Of a stretch of DNA of 64,000 bases, positions 1-9,366 are shown piece by piece. The notes beneath the pieces were generated by a model. That model saw nothing but the letters and a program-made list of their open reading frames with translations. It was not told where the DNA came from and ran no database searches. This DNA is from Psychrosphaera aestuarii (lineage in GTDB: Bacteria > Pseudomonadota > Gammaproteobacteria > Enterobacterales > Alteromonadaceae): NCBI RefSeq assembly GCF_017948405.1, contig NZ_CP072844.1, forward strand, positions 1,488,001 to 1,552,000, in the 5' to 3' direction. Every line of letters begins with the position of its first letter. Position 1 is the first letter of the stretch. The translations under genes were made by a program, and so were the position numbers.

Positions 1-783
1 ATGCGTATGGGGCATGGTAAAGCGATGGACCACATGTTTTTAGATGGTCTTGAAGATGCATACCAAGGTAAAGCCATGGGTTGTTTTGCTCAAGATACTG
101 CCGACGAATTTAAATTTACTCGTGAGTCTTTAGACGAGTACGCAATTCGTTCCCTAACTCGCGCTCAAGAAGCGATTGCGTCAGGTCGTTTTGATAATGA
201 AATTGCCCCGGTGACTTACTCAACTCGCAAAGGTGATGTTACTGTTTCTGTTGACGAACAGCCAGGCGCTGCTCGAATTGATAAAATCCCAACACTTCGG
301 CCTGCGTTTGCAAAAGATGGCACTATTACGGCTGCTAATTCATCGTCCATCAGTGACGGTGCTGCAGCATTAGTAATGATGAAAATGTCAGAAGCGCAAA
401 AACGTGGATTAACGCCTTTGGCAAAAGTAGTGAGTCATGCAACAAATTCTATTGAGCCTGAAAAGTTCACAACAGCGCCAATAGGTGCCATGCAAGGTGC
501 ATTAGAGAAGGCCGGTTGGAGCACATCTGACGTTGACTTATTTGAAATTAATGAAGCCTTTGCAATGGTTACAATGGCCGCGATGAAAGAGATGTCTTTG
601 CCAGCTGAAAAAGTGAATGTACATGGTGGTGCATGTGCGCTTGGTCATCCTTTAGGTGCGTCGGGTGCGCGAATTATTGTTACTTTATTGCATGCTTTAC
701 AAAATAAAGGCTTGAAAAAAGGCTTAGCGTCATTATGTATTGGTGGTGGTGAAGCAACGGCAATTACAGTAGAAATGCTCTAA
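1..783 (+). CDS. Thiolase (acetyl-CoA C-acetyltransferase family), C-terminal part
   Basis: The 260 residues cover the C-terminal two thirds of a thiolase, which condenses or cleaves acetyl-CoA/3-ketoacyl-CoA in the cytoplasm. Seen directly: the NEAFA motif (around residue 185), the GGACALGHPLGASGARI block with the catalytic His, and the CIGGGEA block near the end with the second catalytic Cys. The N-terminal third with the acyl-accepting Cys lies before the window, so the ATG at base 1 is an internal Met and not the real start. Whether it is an acetoacetyl-CoA thiolase (AtoB-like) or a beta-oxidation FadA/FadI-type enzyme cannot be decided from this part. A hairpin terminator follows at 826-853. 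Confidence 0.9.
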   Translation: MRMGHGKAMDHMFLDGLEDAYQGKAMGCFAQDTADEFKFTRESLDEYAIRSLTRAQEAIASGRFDNEIAPVTYSTRKGDVTVSVDEQPGAARIDKIPTLRPAFAKDGTITAANSSSISDGAAALVMMKMSEAQKRGLTPLAKVVSHATNSIEPEKFTTAPIGAMQGALEKAGWSTSDVDLFEINEAFAMVTMAAMKEMSLPAEKVNVHGGACALGHPLGASGARIIVTLLHALQNKGLKKGLASLCIGGGEATAITVEML

Positions 784-795
784 AGCTAGACTATG

Positions 796-809
796 CTCGT
801 ATATACGAG
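796..809. repeat. 14-bp perfect palindrome
   Basis: CTCGTATATACGAG is a perfect inverted repeat just after the thiolase stop and before the terminator hairpin. It could be a small extra RNA hairpin or a protein-binding site; nothing in the context decides this. Confidence 0.4.
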
Positions 810-825
810 TTCAAGCATTTTTAAG

Positions 826-853
826 CAAAAGGCTGCATGAGTAGCCTTTTTTA
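826..853 (+). terminator. Rho-independent terminator after thiolase
   Basis: An AAAAGGCT / AGCCTTTT stem with an 8-nt loop, followed by a T-run, lies 43 nt after the thiolase stop codon. Confidence 0.8.
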
Positions 854-888
854 ATGCCTCATTTAAATCAATAAGGAAAAGCGACGTC

Positions 889-2037
889 GTGACGTTATTA
901 CTAATTTATGGAGTTGTGGCGATAGGGATATCGTTTTTGTGTAGTGTACTAGAAGCTGTTTTATTAAGTATTACACCAAGTTATACCAGAGCGTATATGG
1001 ATAAAAATCCAGTTGTGGGCACTCGTATTGAAAAGTTAAAGGCAAGGGTTGATCAGCCGTTAGCCGCAATTCTAACGTTAAATACGGTCGCTCACACGGC
1101 CGGTGCGGCCGGAGTAGGTGCACAAGCTGCTGCAATATACGGTGATGCCGCAATAGGTATTGCATCCGCTGTGATGACTCTACTGGTATTAGTTTTATCG
1201 GAAATTATTCCAAAAACCCTAGGCGCAAACCATTGGCGTACGTTGGCGCCTGTTGTGTCATTAGTACTTGTCGTAATGGTGCGCTTGTTAAAACCGTTCG
1301 TTTGGTTGTCCGACCAAATTACAACGTTATTTAGCAAACAAGAAGATGACAACAAACATGTTCGTGCTGAAATCGAAGCAATGGCGATGTTTGGCTCGCA
1401 AGTGGGCGCTTTACATCAGCAAGAATCTGAAATTATTAAAGGATTAATGAAGTTTAGGCACACGCCAATTCGTAACATCATTACGCCACGCAATAAGTTA
1501 TTTCGCGTATCAAAAGAGTTGTCTGTAGAAGAATTTTGTAAACAACACGGTTCAAGCCCGTTCTCTAGAGTGTTAGTTTTTGACAAAGACCCAGATGACA
1601 TCATTGGTTATGTATTTAAAAGTGACGCTATACTAGCGAACGTCCGGGTAAAACCAAATTATAGAATTGGTAAATTAACTAAACCGTTATATGTTGTTTC
1701 GGAAAGTATGAGCTTGCCAAGCTTGTTTACTAATATGTTAACTAAACGTACCCACATGAGCTTGATCATTGATGAGTATGGCGAAGTCAAAGGTATCGTT
1801 ACGCTAGAGGATTTACTTGAGTCTTTATTGCAGGTACATATTTTTGATGAAAAAGACAGTAGCAGTGACGAAGAGACTGAACATTTAAAAAGGTGGTCTG
1901 AACTTAATAGCGATCCAGACCTCCTTGATATTCCACCCGTTGATATGAGTCTAGGTGAACAGACTACGCTCGATACGGGTGATAATAATCAAACCTTAGT
2001 GATTGAGCCCACTGCCAGCACTGACAAGAATAAATAG
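889..2037 (+). CDS. CNNM/CBS-domain membrane protein (putative Mg/Co transporter)
   Basis: A 382-residue protein. Residues 1-150 form a CNNM (DUF21) membrane domain with about four hydrophobic segments and the typical SxxPK-like stretch (SEIIPKTLGANHW). Residues about 190-315 form a CBS-domain pair ending in IIDEYGEVKGIVTLEDLLE. The C-terminal CorC/HlyC domain of longer family members is absent, and an acidic tail takes its place. Proteins of this class are linked to magnesium and cobalt efflux, but the substrate here is unknown. The start is GTG, with AAGGA about 11 nt upstream. The last 42 nt overlap tail-to-tail with the MAPEG gene on the other strand. Confidence 0.85.
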   Translation: MTLLLIYGVVAIGISFLCSVLEAVLLSITPSYTRAYMDKNPVVGTRIEKLKARVDQPLAAILTLNTVAHTAGAAGVGAQAAAIYGDAAIGIASAVMTLLVLVLSEIIPKTLGANHWRTLAPVVSLVLVVMVRLLKPFVWLSDQITTLFSKQEDDNKHVRAEIEAMAMFGSQVGALHQQESEIIKGLMKFRHTPIRNIITPRNKLFRVSKELSVEEFCKQHGSSPFSRVLVFDKDPDDIIGYVFKSDAILANVRVKPNYRIGKLTKPLYVVSESMSLPSLFTNMLTKRTHMSLIIDEYGEVKGIVTLEDLLESLLQVHIFDEKDSSSDEETEHLKRWSELNSDPDLLDIPPVDMSLGEQTTLDTGDNNQTLVIEPTASTDKNK

Positions 2038-2421
2038 GTCAATCCACATAACAACGACTGCAAATACGCCAGCCCAAAAGCTAAGCATTCGTTTTATAAG
2101 GTTGTTGCTCGTCAGAAAGACAAAAGCATGGATGGCTCTAAATGCTACAAACGTCCATGCTGCAATACATCCTGTTAATGTGTCTAAGCCAAGCACCATG
2201 TAAGCTAGGCACACAACAAAAAACAATAATGGAAACTCAAACTGGTTACTGAAGCAGCGACCGGTTTTAAGCACAGCTTCCGGGATGTTATCGCCCTGCA
2301 TCAATAAAAAATACTTAGGACTAACTTCTTTACTTTTAACATGCCCAAATCGAGCTCGCGCCGTCACTATACCAATCGCGAATATCAGCATAAACATGGC
2401 AAACATAGGATAAAACAACAT
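1996..2421 (-). CDS. MAPEG family membrane protein
   Basis: A 141-residue protein with four hydrophobic segments. It shows the family pattern R.FSNQFEFPLLFF (residues 56-68) and R.IHAFVFL (around residue 95), seen in MAPEG (membrane-associated eicosanoid and glutathione metabolism) proteins. The bacterial members mostly have no assigned substrate. The ATG overlaps the M1 peptidase stop by one base (TAATG), so the two genes are translationally coupled. Its 3' end runs 42 nt into the convergent CNNM gene. Confidence 0.8.
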   Translation of the reverse strand: MLFYPMFAMFMLIFAIGIVTARARFGHVKSKEVSPKYFLLMQGDNIPEAVLKTGRCFSNQFEFPLLFFVVCLAYMVLGLDTLTGCIAAWTFVAFRAIHAFVFLTSNNLIKRMLSFWAGVFAVVVMWIDLFILVSAGSGLNH

Positions 2422-4232
2422 TACTTCTCCGCCTTTACTAATTTTTTATTCTGTTTCATCATTTTAATTAAACGCTGCTCCTCAAGATATGACTTGTAGC
2501 GCTCAATATTTTCAAGATGACGTAATATTTTGCTATTTGGGTCGACAATAACAACATCCTTGCGGCGAACCTCAATGGTTTTAGGCTCATCTAAGATAAG
2601 CGTTTGTAGCTTACCATTAATACTGAGTTCGAGCGGTATAGGAAATGGACGATTGTTCTCAATAATCCAATTAAGTGTCATTTTTTTATCATTTCTAACG
2701 ATATTTAGCTTTGGAAGCGCAGCTTGATAGATATAAACATCGAAAAACCATTGTAAATTTTCACCTGTTATTTCATTTACAATACTAATAAATTCATTTG
2801 TATCTGAAAAACGAGGGGCAAAATTGCCAGGCTCAGGAGTACGAGTGCCATAAACAAGTTGGCGAGTTGCTGCAAAAAATGCCTCATCACCAATCAATTC
2901 ACGTAGCGAATGTAAGACTAGCGAACCTTTTGCATAAATATCATTGCCTGGACCAATCTGTCGGTTATAGACTTCTTCTACGGCTAAAGGCTTATTCGAT
3001 ACAATCGGAAATTTATTAATTAGACTCTTACGTTGTTTAAAAAGATGTGCTTGATAGGCCATGTCGCCATGTAAATATTGCGTATACAGCGGCTGCATGT
3101 AAGAGCCAAACCCTTCGTGTAACCACATATGATCCCAGTTGTTGTTTGTTAACTGATTACCAAACCACTCGTGAGCAAATTCATGATGTAATAACCAATC
3201 GTAGCCAAATTCATCCTTACGATAATTGTTGCCGTAGGCATTGATTGTTTGATGTTCCATCCCTAAATGAGGGGTTTCGGCCACGCCCATTTTTTCATTT
3301 CCAAATGGATAAGGGCCGATGACGGTTTCAAAAAAATCTAGCATAGGAGCGATTTCTTCAAACAAGACTTTTGATTTAGGTTCGTTTTCTTTTAAGTGGT
3401 AAAAAGCAACAGGAATCGTATTTCCAAAAACACTCTCATAGCTATCTTCTAATAAGCCATATGGCCCAATATTCAGCGCAATGGCATACGTATTGTGTAA
3501 TGAAGAAGTCTGCCAGTGAAAGGTTTTTAGGCCATCTTGTTCTGTTACGCTTTGTAATACGCCATTTGAGGCTGCGACTAAGTCCTTTGGCACTGTAATG
3601 TGGATATCCATTTTTTCCACCTCGCCATAAGGTTGGTCAATGCATGGCCAAAAAAGATCACAGCCTTCACCTTGAACGGCGGTTGCAATCCAATGTTCAC
3701 CTGTTGGCGTTTTTTTCCAATCAAAACCGCCATCCCATGGCGCCCTAATAGCTTCTCTTGGTTTTCCGTTGTAATTAATAGCTAGTTCAAAGTCGCCACT
3801 TACAGGAGTAGGTAGGTCAATCTGTAGTTCACCCATTGTATTGGAATATTGTTTTGAGTCTAATAATTGGCCGTTAACGCTAATTTGATTTATGTTAAAA
3901 ACTCGGTCTAAATCGACTGAGATTTTTGAGGTTTGTTTTGCGGTATTTAAGGTTAATTTTGTTGCCACTGAAATCGACTTTTGGTCTGGAAAAAGAGTAA
4001 AGCGCAATTCAGCATATGACATCGATAAACCTTGTTGTCGCTCTGGTGCTATACCACCGCTTTTTTTTGAGTAGTCACTTGTGGCCTCAACAGAATTTTT
4101 TAGCCGTGACGCGCCGTCTGATGAATTGATTTTTTGTTCAGTGGAGGAACAAGCTGCTATAAGAGAACCAAGAGCTAGACTAACCAACGTTTTACGCGAA
4201 ATTAGTTTGTTGTTTAGCGAAGATAAGCGCAT
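2421..4232 (-). CDS. M1 family metallopeptidase, lipoprotein
   Basis: A 603-residue zinc aminopeptidase-type protein. An N-terminal hydrophobic stretch ends in the lipobox LIAAC (lipidated Cys about residue 28), so it is probably anchored in the envelope. The zinc site is intact: HEFAH (His350, Glu351, His354) and Glu373 18 residues later in WLHEGFGSY. The exopeptidase GxMEN loop reads GMEHQ, a variant known in some M1 branches. I chose the ATG at 4232 and not the one at 4238, because AAGGA is 6 nt before the former and abuts the latter. It is coupled to the downstream MAPEG gene. Confidence 0.88.
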   Translation of the reverse strand: MRLSSLNNKLISRKTLVSLALGSLIAACSSTEQKINSSDGASRLKNSVEATSDYSKKSGGIAPERQQGLSMSYAELRFTLFPDQKSISVATKLTLNTAKQTSKISVDLDRVFNINQISVNGQLLDSKQYSNTMGELQIDLPTPVSGDFELAINYNGKPREAIRAPWDGGFDWKKTPTGEHWIATAVQGEGCDLFWPCIDQPYGEVEKMDIHITVPKDLVAASNGVLQSVTEQDGLKTFHWQTSSLHNTYAIALNIGPYGLLEDSYESVFGNTIPVAFYHLKENEPKSKVLFEEIAPMLDFFETVIGPYPFGNEKMGVAETPHLGMEHQTINAYGNNYRKDEFGYDWLLHHEFAHEWFGNQLTNNNWDHMWLHEGFGSYMQPLYTQYLHGDMAYQAHLFKQRKSLINKFPIVSNKPLAVEEVYNRQIGPGNDIYAKGSLVLHSLRELIGDEAFFAATRQLVYGTRTPEPGNFAPRFSDTNEFISIVNEITGENLQWFFDVYIYQAALPKLNIVRNDKKMTLNWIIENNRPFPIPLELSINGKLQTLILDEPKTIEVRRKDVVIVDPNSKILRHLENIERYKSYLEEQRLIKMMKQNKKLVKAEK

Positions 4233-4447
4233 TGTCATTCCTTTTACATTAAATTAGTAATTATATTTTTAACAAAACAAACTGAATAAATCGATATAAG
4301 TTATTCAATTTGCGATGAAATACCATTTAAGAATGTTAAGCCTAAATGATGATGTTCTATTTTTCTTAAGATTAACATCAGAAATTTGAAATTTTGTGAA
4401 TCATCCCCATGCTTTATTATAGGAACTCTAAACGAAAGGGGTTAACA

Positions 4448-5377
4448 ATGATTGGCGATACAGATTATTCACAAGTAAACATGACAGAACCACAAGAAGG
4501 CTTAGCGCTCGTTGCGGAGGGGGGCGGTCAGCGTGGGGTGTTTACCGCAGGTGTATTAGATAGCTGGTTATTATCTAACTTTAATCCCTTTGAAATATTG
4601 GTGGGAACGTCAGCTGGCGCACAGAATATTGCGAGTTTTATGAGCCATCAATTTGGTTATGCTTACAGCGCTATTTCAGACTTAACAAACAGTGATGAGT
4701 TTTTTAATGTTTGGAGTGCGTTCAAAGGCAAACACGTTATGGATCTTGACTGGTACTTTAACCAAGTAGAAGACTCTGCCTATCAACTAGATACAGAAAC
4801 AGCGGCGCTTAAAGCGAAAAACAGAAAACTGTTCTTTTCATCAACCAAAGCAAATAGCATGGAAACAGCGTTATTGGATCCTAATAAAATAGGTTGGATC
4901 CCAGCATTAAAAGCATCTAGTGCAATTCCTTTTTTGTACCGCAGAGGCGTGACATTAAACAAAGAGCCTTTGGTGGATGGCGGCGTAAGTGCACCCATTC
5001 CAATTGAAGAAGCCATACATTTAGGTGCCAATAAAGCCGTGATAATTCGGACCTCTAAAACAGCAGAAACTGCAATAGGAGAAGTGTTAAAACGAGCAAA
5101 ACCTATTTTTTGTAGTCGTAACAGAACGCCGCAAGTTTATAAAATCTTAGAAGTTCATGAGGCGTCGTATGCAAAAGCTCAATCAATGATTCAAAATCCG
5201 CCTAAAGGTGTAAATGTAGTCGAAGTTACACCGGCACGGCCGTTACAAAGTAAAGTTTTGGGAAGCACCAAAGAAGCATTAATTGCAGATTATAAAATGG
5301 GATTAAAAGCCGGGCATGACTTTTTAATTCAACACAACTTACTTAACCCCAAAAACACCAAACGACTGCACAGCTAA
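4448..5377 (+). CDS. Patatin-like phospholipase (YjjU-type)
   Basis: A 309-residue cytoplasmic patatin-family hydrolase. It has the oxyanion loop GGGQRGVF (near residue 21), the nucleophile elbow GTSAGA (near residue 55) and the catalytic DGG motif (VDGGVSAPIPIEEA, near residue 182), giving a Ser-Asp dyad. The family cleaves ester bonds in phospholipids; overall pattern and length resemble E. coli YjjU. The ATG at 4448 is preceded by AAAGGGG with 6-nt spacing, so the longer in-frame start at 4409 is unlikely. It converges on asnB with a hairpin between them. Confidence 0.85.
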   Translation: MIGDTDYSQVNMTEPQEGLALVAEGGGQRGVFTAGVLDSWLLSNFNPFEILVGTSAGAQNIASFMSHQFGYAYSAISDLTNSDEFFNVWSAFKGKHVMDLDWYFNQVEDSAYQLDTETAALKAKNRKLFFSSTKANSMETALLDPNKIGWIPALKASSAIPFLYRRGVTLNKEPLVDGGVSAPIPIEEAIHLGANKAVIIRTSKTAETAIGEVLKRAKPIFCSRNRTPQVYKILEVHEASYAKAQSMIQNPPKGVNVVEVTPARPLQSKVLGSTKEALIADYKMGLKAGHDFLIQHNLLNPKNTKRLHS

Positions 5378-5411
5378 TAACGGCTAAGACGGTTTATATA
5401 AACGCAATAAA

Positions 5412-5440
5412 AAGCCTGAATAAAAATTAATTCAGGCTCT
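5412..5440 (-). terminator. Terminator hairpin between patatin gene and asnB
   Basis: A 9-bp stem, AGCCTGAAT / ATTCAGGCT, has its T-run on the minus-strand side, so it mainly serves asnB. The plus-strand tail is a poor U-tract. Confidence 0.65.
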
Positions 5441-5480
5441 TGTTGATTTTGATTAATGTAAGTCTACTGACGATACGTTA

Positions 5481-7253
5481 TCAAGCTGACTTATCGGTAT
5501 AGCCTTGCTCGTGAACATCAAACATAGCGCGCCCAGACGGATCGGCATTTTGGCTGAACTTTTCATCCCATGCCAATGCTTCAGGAGTAGAGCATGCCAC
5601 TGATTTACCACCTGGAACACATTCAGCCGCTGAATCGAGCGGGAAATGCTGTTCAAAAATAGTTCGATAGAAGTATGCCTCTTTCGTTTGTGGTGTGTTA
5701 TGCGGAAATCTAAACTCGGCACTCAGCATCATTTGGTCAGTGACCTGAGATTCTGCTTGTTCAACTAACGAGTCTATCCAATTGTAACCAACACCATCAG
5801 AGAACTGTTCTTTTTGGCGCCATAATACATCTTCAGGAAGATAATCTGCGAAAGCCTCACGAACTATGTGTTTTTCCATTTTTATACCTGCGCGGCCAAA
5901 ACCTGGCGCACCGGTTTCTAAACGGTCTGCATTCTTACCACACATTTTTAGAGCTGGATTCATCGACATAGCTGTATCTAAAAAGGCCTTGTCTAAAAAC
6001 GGAACTCGGGCTTCTACGCCCCATGCAGACATAGATTTGTTGGCACGAGCACAATCGAACATGTGAAGGCGGTCTAGCTTACGTACCGTTTCTTCATGGA
6101 ACTCTTTGGCGTTTGGCGCTTTATGGAAATATAGGTAACCGCCAAATACTTCGTCTGCTCCTTCACCCGACAAGACCATTTTTATGCCCATGGCTTTTAT
6201 TTTTCTTGCCATAAGATACATAGGTGTAGACGCACGAATCGTAGTTACGTCGTAAGTTTCTAAAAAATAGATAACGTCACGGATTGCATCAATACCTTCT
6301 TGAACCGTGTAATGAAGCTCATGATGGATAGTGCCAATATGATCAGCCACTTTTTTAGCGGCAATTAAATCAGGGGCACCTTTTAAGCCTACCGCAAAAC
6401 TATGTAACTGTGGCCACCAAGCCTTACTTTGACCTTCGTCTTCAATTCGCTTTTTGGCGAACTTCTGCGCAACGGCTGCAATGACAGAAGAGTCCAAGCC
6501 ACCAGATAACAGAACGCCATAAGGAACATCGGACATCATATGAGTACGAACCGCTTCGGTAAGCGCATCATGAACTAGCTTAGCATCACCGCCGGCGTCT
6601 TTTACTGTGTCATAGTCACGCCAATCACGATTATAGTAACGAGTAAATTTAAGACCAGACTCACTAATAGAAGTGTGAGTCGATGATAACCCGTCTTGCT
6701 CTTTTGATGATAAATAGTGACCTGGAGGAAACTCACTGACCGTTTTACAAACCGGAACTAAGGCCTTCATTTCAGAAGCGACATACAATTGACCATGTAC
6801 GTCATAACCATAGTACAGAGGTATTATGCCTAAGTGATCCCGAGCTATTAGATAGCTGCCGTCACTTTCATCAAACAAGGCAAAGGCAAACATACCTTTT
6901 AACTGGTCAATAAACTGAACACCTTCTTGCTGATATAGCGCTAGAATTACCTCACAATCCGATTGAGTTTGGAATTGATAGTCAGTGGTTAACGCAGCTT
7001 CTAACTGCTTGTGATTATAGATTTCACCATTTACGGCTAAGATGTGATTTCGATTATTATTTATTAGAGGTTGCGCGCCATTCTCTAAATCGACGATAGC
7101 CAAACGTTCATGGACTAAAATCGCCTTATTATTGCTCCAAACACCAGACCAATCTGGCCCACGGTGTCTTAACATACCTGATAATTCTATTGCCTTTGGG
7201 CGTAACGCTGCGACATCAGTCTTGATGTCTAAAATACCGAAAATTGAACACAT
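5481..7253 (-). CDS. asnB: Asparagine synthase B (glutamine-hydrolysing)
   Basis: This cytoplasmic enzyme makes asparagine from aspartate, glutamine and ATP. An N-terminal class II glutaminase domain begins with Met-Cys, the Cys becoming the nucleophile, and is followed by an ATP-pyrophosphatase domain with SGGLDS at residues 250-255. I chose the ATG at 7253 because it puts that Cys at position 2; the GTG four codons upstream would bury it. GGAG lies about 11 nt before this ATG. The protein is 590 residues, longer than the 554 of E. coli AsnB. Part of the excess is an insertion near residues 440-460 ahead of KMEKHIVREAF. The tail (AAECVPGGKSVACST and DPSGRA) matches the family. Confidence 0.95.
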   Translation of the reverse strand: MCSIFGILDIKTDVAALRPKAIELSGMLRHRGPDWSGVWSNNKAILVHERLAIVDLENGAQPLINNNRNHILAVNGEIYNHKQLEAALTTDYQFQTQSDCEVILALYQQEGVQFIDQLKGMFAFALFDESDGSYLIARDHLGIIPLYYGYDVHGQLYVASEMKALVPVCKTVSEFPPGHYLSSKEQDGLSSTHTSISESGLKFTRYYNRDWRDYDTVKDAGGDAKLVHDALTEAVRTHMMSDVPYGVLLSGGLDSSVIAAVAQKFAKKRIEDEGQSKAWWPQLHSFAVGLKGAPDLIAAKKVADHIGTIHHELHYTVQEGIDAIRDVIYFLETYDVTTIRASTPMYLMARKIKAMGIKMVLSGEGADEVFGGYLYFHKAPNAKEFHEETVRKLDRLHMFDCARANKSMSAWGVEARVPFLDKAFLDTAMSMNPALKMCGKNADRLETGAPGFGRAGIKMEKHIVREAFADYLPEDVLWRQKEQFSDGVGYNWIDSLVEQAESQVTDQMMLSAEFRFPHNTPQTKEAYFYRTIFEQHFPLDSAAECVPGGKSVACSTPEALAWDEKFSQNADPSGRAMFDVHEQGYTDKSA

Positions 7254-7265
7254 TAGTGAGTTCAC

Positions 7266-7558
7266 TCCATTTTATTATTAATCGAAATTCACACAAGAGA
7301 CGTCTGTAAGTCGGCGCGACAAAACGAAACTTGTTATATATTTAACCATTTTGTATTTAGAGCAACTACTTTAAATTTTGCTCTGAATTCAGACTGCCAT
7401 GGTTAAAAATTGAAGACAAGAAAAGATTTGAAGTTATCGTTAGAATTTCAACATTCGCAGGCGCTTTGCGTGTTTTATGGTCAAATAAGCACAAATATAA
7501 AATGGCATGAGTGAATTTCATTCTAAAAATGAATAATAAAAATTCTGCTGAACGGACA
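7266..7558. other. Intergenic region upstream of asnB
   Basis: This gene-free stretch between the asnB start and the M28 terminator is very AT-rich. It should carry the asnB promoter. I see no convincing open reading frame or RNA gene in it. Confidence 0.5.
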
Positions 7559-7586
7559 ACAAAAAAGGCAGCCTAGGCTGCCTTAT
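7559..7586 (-). terminator. Terminator of the M28 peptidase gene
   Basis: The 20-bp palindrome AAGGCAGCCTAGGCTGCCTT is flanked on its plus-strand left side by AAAA, giving a U-tract on the minus strand. It lies 35 nt after the peptidase stop. Confidence 0.8.
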
Positions 7587-7620
7587 CTAATAATTGCAAA
7601 AAAGAGATTTTCGCATCGAG

Positions 7621-9237
7621 TTATTTTGATGGGCGTTTAAATTCAGCGCCTTTTGACCAATTTGGCCATTTGTCGCTATTTGAGATCTGATAACCAACAT
7701 CAAAAAATAATTGCACGTCTTGTTGTGCGCCCGATAAATCCCAGCTCTCGCGATATTTATCACAAGGCTGGTGGTAACAACCACGTACAATAAGGCTCAT
7801 CTTTTTACGGTACTCGGCCGTTTTCTCGTCAACAGGCGTAACACCTCCGCCTGCATAAAGGGCAGGAATACCGACTTTTGCGAAGTTAAAGTGATCAGAA
7901 CGATAATAATAACCAGCTGATGGATTTTCACCTTCAACTAATACTCGGTTCTGTTTTTTTACTGCGTTGGCTAAGTAATTGTCCATGTCGGACTTACCTT
8001 TACCTTGCACGTTGATTTCTTTCACTTTGCCCAAAACGTTTAAACTATCCATATTGATGTTTGCGACAGTTTTAGTCAGAGGAATAATTGGGTTTTGCGC
8101 GTAGTACTTAGAGCCTAATAAACCTTGTTCTTCAGCGGTTACTGCCAATATGGTTACCGAACGCTCTGGCTTAGTTTCTAACATCGAAAAAGCTTGTGCA
8201 ATTTCTAACACACCACCAATCCCGGTTGCATTGTCATGAGCGCCATTATAAATCTGGTCGCCTTTCTTGCTTTTATCTACGCCGATGTGATCCCAATGTG
8301 CGGTATAAACAACATGCTCATCTGGGCGTTTAGTTCCAGGTAGCGTTGCAATAAAATTATAACTTTTTGAAGGTTTTACTTTTGAGTTTACTTTTACTGA
8401 GGCTGTAAGATCACCTAAGTCAATATTGGTAGGCTTTTGCATGGCTTGCTTTTTTAATGCAGCAAAGTCCAAACCAGCTTTAGTGAATAGCTCTTTAGCT
8501 ACGTCTGCTTGAATCCATCCCTCAACATTAATACGCTCTTTGTTGCCATCGGCTTTAAATAAGCCATATTGTGGGCCTGTCCAAGAGTTTTCAACCACGC
8601 TCCATGGGTAGGAAGCTGGCGCGGTTTCGTGAATAATGATAGCGCCAGCTGCGCCTTGGCGACTTGCTTCTTCATATTTGTATGTCCAACGACCGTAGTA
8701 GGTCATTGTGGTTCCTTGGAATTTACTGTCGTCGCCAGACTCATATCCCGGATCGTTTACTAAGATTACTGCCGTTTTACCTTTCATGTCTAAACCAGCG
8801 TAATCGTTCCAATTGTATTCAGGCGCATTGATACCATAACCAACAAAGACCAATTCAGAGTCTTTTATTTCTTCAAATTCACTAGTGCGACTGGTTCCCA
8901 TAACCATATCTTTTCGGTATGCATACTCTTTTCCACCAATACTTAACACCTGATCTTCCGAAGCGGTTATTTCAACAAGGTCGACCGGTTGCAAAAAGCT
9001 ATCGCCATTTCCAGGCACAAAGCCATACGAAGTAAATTGTTTGGTAAGGTAATCGAGTAACAGTTTTTCACCAGGACCCGTTGGTAAGCGGCCCATATAT
9101 TTATCATCAGCAATTTCTTTTACATGAACTTTTAAATCAGACTCACTAATAGATTGATAGGCTTTATCGAAGTCGTTATCCGCGGCAATGGCAGGTTGCA
9201 GAGCCAACAAAGATAGGGCGGCGATCTTTTTTATCAT
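7621..9237 (-). CDS. Secreted M28 family zinc metallopeptidase
   Basis: A 538-residue aminopeptidase-type enzyme with a Sec signal peptide (cleavage near AIA-AD, residue 18). A PA-like insert domain covers about residues 130-250 and includes the EEASRQGAAGAIII stretch. The two-zinc M28 site is complete: His314 and Asp316 (AHWDH), Asp335 (GAHDN), catalytic Glu369 with Glu370 (TAEEQG), Asp397 (NMDSLN) and His449 (RSDHFNF). It probably acts in the periplasm or outside the cell on peptides. It is monocistronic, with its own terminator, and diverges from the DUF3025 gene. Confidence 0.92.
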   Translation of the reverse strand: MIKKIAALSLLALQPAIAADNDFDKAYQSISESDLKVHVKEIADDKYMGRLPTGPGEKLLLDYLTKQFTSYGFVPGNGDSFLQPVDLVEITASEDQVLSIGGKEYAYRKDMVMGTSRTSEFEEIKDSELVFVGYGINAPEYNWNDYAGLDMKGKTAVILVNDPGYESGDDSKFQGTTMTYYGRWTYKYEEASRQGAAGAIIIHETAPASYPWSVVENSWTGPQYGLFKADGNKERINVEGWIQADVAKELFTKAGLDFAALKKQAMQKPTNIDLGDLTASVKVNSKVKPSKSYNFIATLPGTKRPDEHVVYTAHWDHIGVDKSKKGDQIYNGAHDNATGIGGVLEIAQAFSMLETKPERSVTILAVTAEEQGLLGSKYYAQNPIIPLTKTVANINMDSLNVLGKVKEINVQGKGKSDMDNYLANAVKKQNRVLVEGENPSAGYYYRSDHFNFAKVGIPALYAGGGVTPVDEKTAEYRKKMSLIVRGCYHQPCDKYRESWDLSGAQQDVQLFFDVGYQISNSDKWPNWSKGAEFKRPSK

Positions 9238-9366
9238 TATTATTTCCCTTTTAAATTAAAACAAATGCTTAGCTGCGTTATCATGGCAGTAATATTACGA
9301 CTATATTCTAGAACGATTCGATTTTCGAGTCGTTTTGTTATCTGTTTATATGGGATTTGAAACGAA

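Noticed and set aside
1092..1355. 87-codon open frame antisense to the CNNM gene
   Set aside because: Shadow of a conserved membrane domain; no SD.
2530..3244. Several short plus-strand frames inside the M1 peptidase gene
   Set aside because: The peptidase frame is complete with an intact zinc site; these are shadows.
7298..7305. AGACGTCT, a perfect single MetJ box, upstream of asnB
   Set aside because: MetJ binds tandem boxes; the adjacent 8-mers do not match and asnB is not a methionine gene.
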